A program made the position numbers and the translations under genes. From JBMYQA01 sp049600855 (GTDB lineage Bacteria; Bacteroidota; Bacteroidia; Cytophagales; Flammeovirgaceae), in NCBI GenBank assembly GCA_049600855.1, contig JBMYQA010000290.1:1-7658 (forward strand): a stretch of 7,658 nt of DNA, in the 5' to 3' direction. The notes under the pieces were generated by a model. It ran no database searches. It was not told where the DNA came from and saw only the letters and a program-made list of their open reading frames with translations. Positions 6,956 through 7,658 of the stretch are shown piece by piece (position 1 is the stretch's first letter; each line of letters begins with the position of its first letter).

Positions 6956-7411
6956 TTATGCATAATACAACACAATACTCTCCGCAATGCATGCAGGTTT
7001 TTCTTGCCCTTCAATTTCCACCGTACACGTATTCACTACACGCAAGCCTCTTTTAACTTCCTCGCACTGAGCCATTTCAAGTTTTAACCTTATCCGACTA
7101 TTTACTTTTACGGGAGCTAGAAAACGCGTTTTGTTTAAGCCATAATTTACTGCCATCCGAATGTTTTTCACTTCCAGAATTTGTTCAAATAATACTGGAA
7201 TAAGCGATAAGGTGAGGTAACCATGTGCAATGGGTTTCCCAAATGGCGACTCCGATTTACAGCGCTCGGCATCTACATGAATCCATTGATAGTCTCCTGT
7301 AGCTTGCGCAAAGTCATTGATGCGTTCTTGCGTAATTTCTAACCAATCGCTTTTACCGATTTCTTTCCCTTTAAGTACTTTTAATGCGTCAAGTGAATTG
7401 ATGGTTTGCAT
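6956..7411 (-). CDS. MaoC-like (R)-specific enoyl-CoA hydratase / dehydratase
   Basis: This 151-residue protein has a single hot-dog domain of the MaoC-like type (NodN and Rv0130-like). The family adds water to trans-2-enoyl-CoA to give (R)-3-hydroxyacyl-CoA, or does the reverse. The hydratase 2 signature is complete: FAQATGDYQWIHVD (34-47) supplies the expected catalytic pair D40 and H45, followed by SPFGKPIAHGYLTLSLIP (55-72), which forms the substrate-binding loop and central helix. NYGLNKTRFLAPV (89-101) is the next conserved strand. Length is typical for a one-domain homodimer, and no signal peptide is present, so it should be cytoplasmic. ATG at 7411 lies 6 bases after the stop of the preceding frame, suggesting a shared transcript and possibly coupled translation. 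Hairpins follow the stop. The acyl chain handled, and whether it serves beta-oxidation or synthesis, cannot be told from this window. Confidence 0.93.
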   Translation of the reverse strand: MQTINSLDALKVLKGKEIGKSDWLEITQERINDFAQATGDYQWIHVDAERCKSESPFGKPIAHGYLTLSLIPVLFEQILEVKNIRMAVNYGLNKTRFLAPVKVNSRIRLKLEMAQCEEVKRGLRVVNTCTVEIEGQEKPACIAESIVLYYA

Positions 7412-7417
7412 AGTTAA

Positions 7418-7657
7418 TTAAAAGTTTTCGTCTAAAAATGAATTGGGCAGACTCATTACTGCCTTTACATTGGGCGATTCCGCCTTTAAAATACTAATGA
7501 AATCATCTAAATCTACCGCATAATCTTGCCACGAGCTTTCAGGGCGATATTTCTTGACCATACCCATAATTTTTTTTGTAGTAATCGCAGCTTTTGTATC
7601 AAAAGCGGTGTGCGTTGTCCCTAAATGATGGGTGTAGTCGCGAAATGCAATTTTCAT
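7418..7657 (-). CDS. Unrecognised protein, 79 codons visible at the right edge
   Basis: The frame runs from ATG at 7657, one base from the window edge, to TAA at 7420-7418. I do not recognise the family. The product is hydrophilic with no signal peptide or membrane segment. It starts MKIAFRDYTHHLGTTHTAFD, has a basic centre (TTKKIMGMVKKYRPESSW), an acidic stretch (DYAVDLDDFISILKAE), and ends LPNSFLDENF. It reads like a genuine coding segment, and the 6-base gap to the MaoC gene supports co-transcription. Because the Met lies at the very edge, it may be internal and this may be only the C-terminal part of a longer protein; the dense, motif-like start without a typical N-terminal lead-in leans that way. 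Confidence 0.6.
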   Translation of the reverse strand: MKIAFRDYTHHLGTTHTAFDTKAAITTKKIMGMVKKYRPESSWQDYAVDLDDFISILKAESPNVKAVMSLPNSFLDENF

Positions 7658-7658
7658 G

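Noticed and set aside
7414..7421. TTAATTAA palindrome between the edge gene and the MaoC gene
   Set aside because: It is an 8-base AT-only palindrome overlapping a stop codon in AT-rich DNA, with no further symmetry.
1..7658. Search by eye for tRNA, rRNA, CRISPR repeats, IS ends, toxin-antitoxin pairs and phage genes
   Set aside because: No regularly spaced repeats, transposase motifs, tRNA-like cloverleaf or phage proteins were seen. Genes are close-packed housekeeping-type families.

Overview
The window looks like an ordinary chromosomal stretch from a member of the Bacteroidota, probably a Cytophagales/Sphingobacteriales-like lineage. The support is AT-rich DNA, start codons without clear Shine-Dalgarno sequences, two matches to the Bacteroidota -7 promoter consensus TAnnTTTG, and typical families of that phylum (a single-chain hydantoinase A/B protein, a DUF547 secreted protein, a Cupin_5 protein, an OpgC-like acyltransferase). 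This placement is inferred from sequence character, not from a search.

Layout. At 1-1403, on the minus strand, an integral-membrane acyltransferase 3 family protein is followed after 17 bases by the first 50 codons of another membrane protein, which runs off the left edge. A 337-base intergenic region (1404-1740) follows. It holds a start-less open frame that looks like the 3' end of a lost gene, then a candidate promoter. From 1741 to 5538, on the plus strand, one 1265-residue gene encodes a fused HyuA-HyuB protein of the 5-oxoprolinase/hydantoinase family. It converges on a minus-strand block across a 55-base gap with a long inverted repeat. The minus-strand block (5594-7657), in order of transcription, is an unrecognised 79-codon reading frame at the right edge, a MaoC-like hot-dog hydratase, a pair of hairpins that probably end transcription, a DUF547 exported protein, and a Cupin_5 protein.

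How the genes fit together. The unrecognised frame and the MaoC gene are 6 bases apart and are probably one transcript. DUF547 and cupin are 29 bases apart and probably form a second transcript, starting at a TAnnTTTG box next to the hairpins. The large oxoprolinase-like gene appears to be transcribed alone. It is predicted to perform ATP-dependent opening of a cyclic amide such as 5-oxoproline. No pathway clearly joins it to its neighbours.

I found no RNA genes, CRISPR array, insertion sequence, phage or defence module. Nothing here makes a strong case for a new multi-gene system. The most distinctive points are the N-terminal insertion in the oxoprolinase-like protein, the gene remnant upstream of it, and the terminator/promoter overlap at 6895-6941.
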